Positions 63,731 through 64,000 of a stretch of DNA of 64,000 bases are shown piece by piece (the first letter of the stretch is position 1; every line of letters begins with the position of its first letter). Source of the stretch: Alistipes sp. (GTDB lineage: Bacteria; Bacteroidota; Bacteroidia; Bacteroidales; Rikenellaceae); the NCBI GenBank assembly GCA_017555105.1, contig JAFZHB010000016.1, positions 1 through 64,000 on the forward strand, given 5' to 3'. A program made the position numbers and the translations under genes. The notes below the pieces were generated by a model. The model worked only from the letters and a program-made list of their open reading frames with translations, had not been told where the DNA came from and did not search any database.

Positions 63731-64000
63731 ATGCTCACCCTCCAAGCACTCCGAGAGCGTTATCCCGCTGCGGAGCATCCCGCCTGGCGCGAGGAGATTG
63801 CCGCCCTGCTGCGTGAGCAGCGCATCCGTCTGGTGGTCATCGACGACGACCCGACGGGTATTCAGACCGTGCACGGCTGTCTGCTGCTGACCGAGTTTGG
63901 GGAGGCACAGGTCGAGCAGGCCTTGACCGACGAAGCACCCTTCTTCTATATGCTCGTCAACAGCCGCGCCTTGACCGAGGAGGCGGCACGCGCCGTGGTA
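63731..64000 (+). CDS. DUF1537 / four-carbon acid sugar kinase family protein, partial
   Basis: The first 90 residues are visible; the gene runs off the right edge. RLVVIDDDPTGIQTVHGC around residue 34 and FFYMLVNSRALTEEAA around 70 are the N-terminal signatures of the DUF1537 kinases that phosphorylate four-carbon sugar acids such as erythronate and threonate. Its ATG follows the BKACE stop with no gap, so the two are co-translated. Known relatives pair with a dehydrogenase and a decarboxylase or isomerase; here the partner is a BKACE. Confidence 0.8.
   Translation, partial: MLTLQALRERYPAAEHPAWREEIAALLREQRIRLVVIDDDPTGIQTVHGCLLLTEFGEAQVEQALTDEAPFFYMLVNSRALTEEAARAVV

Overview
The window looks like a chromosomal segment from a GC-rich member of the Bacteroidales, most likely Alistipes or a close relative. 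The evidence is: (i) promoters repeatedly match the Bacteroidetes sigma-ABfr pattern TTTG - 18 to 20 nt - TAnnTTTG; (ii) there is an anaerobic set of ferredoxin oxidoreductases (fused KorA/KorB and a single-chain pyruvate:ferredoxin oxidoreductase); (iii) there are lipoprotein glycosidases and a TonB-dependent receptor; (iv) codons end mostly in G or C. The genus is inferred, not proven.

Layout. 1-8799: the start of asnS (minus), then a plus-strand run of a GH2-derived protein, rlmH, a TonB-dependent receptor, nadC, a DUF2156-GNAT fusion and a pectinesterase-like lipoprotein. 8875-19994 (minus): a purine operon purE-purL-purC-purF-purM-purH-purD-folD with a long structured leader and a palindrome inside its promoter. 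20329-30409 (minus): a pyrimidine operon pyrC-carA-carB-pyrK-pyrD-pyrF-(glutaredoxin-like)-pyrE-pyrB, covering every step to UMP. 30837-35618 (plus): a ZIP transporter, a Ca2+/Na+ antiporter and korAB. 35740-36006: tRNA-Ala and a duplicated tRNA 3' end. 36110-43207 (minus): arabinose catabolism (aldose epimerase, SSS symporter, araD, araA, araB). 43425-50950: a GNAT, an alpha/beta hydrolase, PFOR, an SGNH esterase and an alpha-L-fucosidase. 51184-56206: tRNA-Lys and an AT-rich accessory region flanked by copies of the tRNA 3' end. 56207-64000: crcB, an M16 peptidase pair, an AsmA-like protein, a polyprenol-phosphate glycosyltransferase, a BKACE enzyme and the start of a DUF1537 kinase.

Most notable observations. 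The pyrimidine operon departs from the textbook in three independent ways. CarA has lost all three glutaminase catalytic residues (Cys, His and Glu positions are Gly, Asp and Ala). PyrB carries at its C-terminus the four-cysteine zinc domain normally found in the regulatory subunit PyrI, without the nucleotide-binding domain. The 150-nt leader encodes a 30-residue peptide whose stop codon lies inside an intrinsic terminator preceded by a U-rich stretch, the same architecture as the E. coli pyrBI UTP-sensing attenuator.

The accessory region at tRNA-Lys has three nested copies of the tRNA 3' end, two of them with the same terminator. It carries a GIY-YIG/DUF4268 protein, a Panacea antitoxin with a small toxin-like partner, an orphan promoter-terminator unit that may be a small RNA, and a winged-helix Fic protein. 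The Fic protein lacks the catalytic His and sits behind four copies of a heptamer operator. No integrase, transposase, rRNA or CRISPR array was seen.
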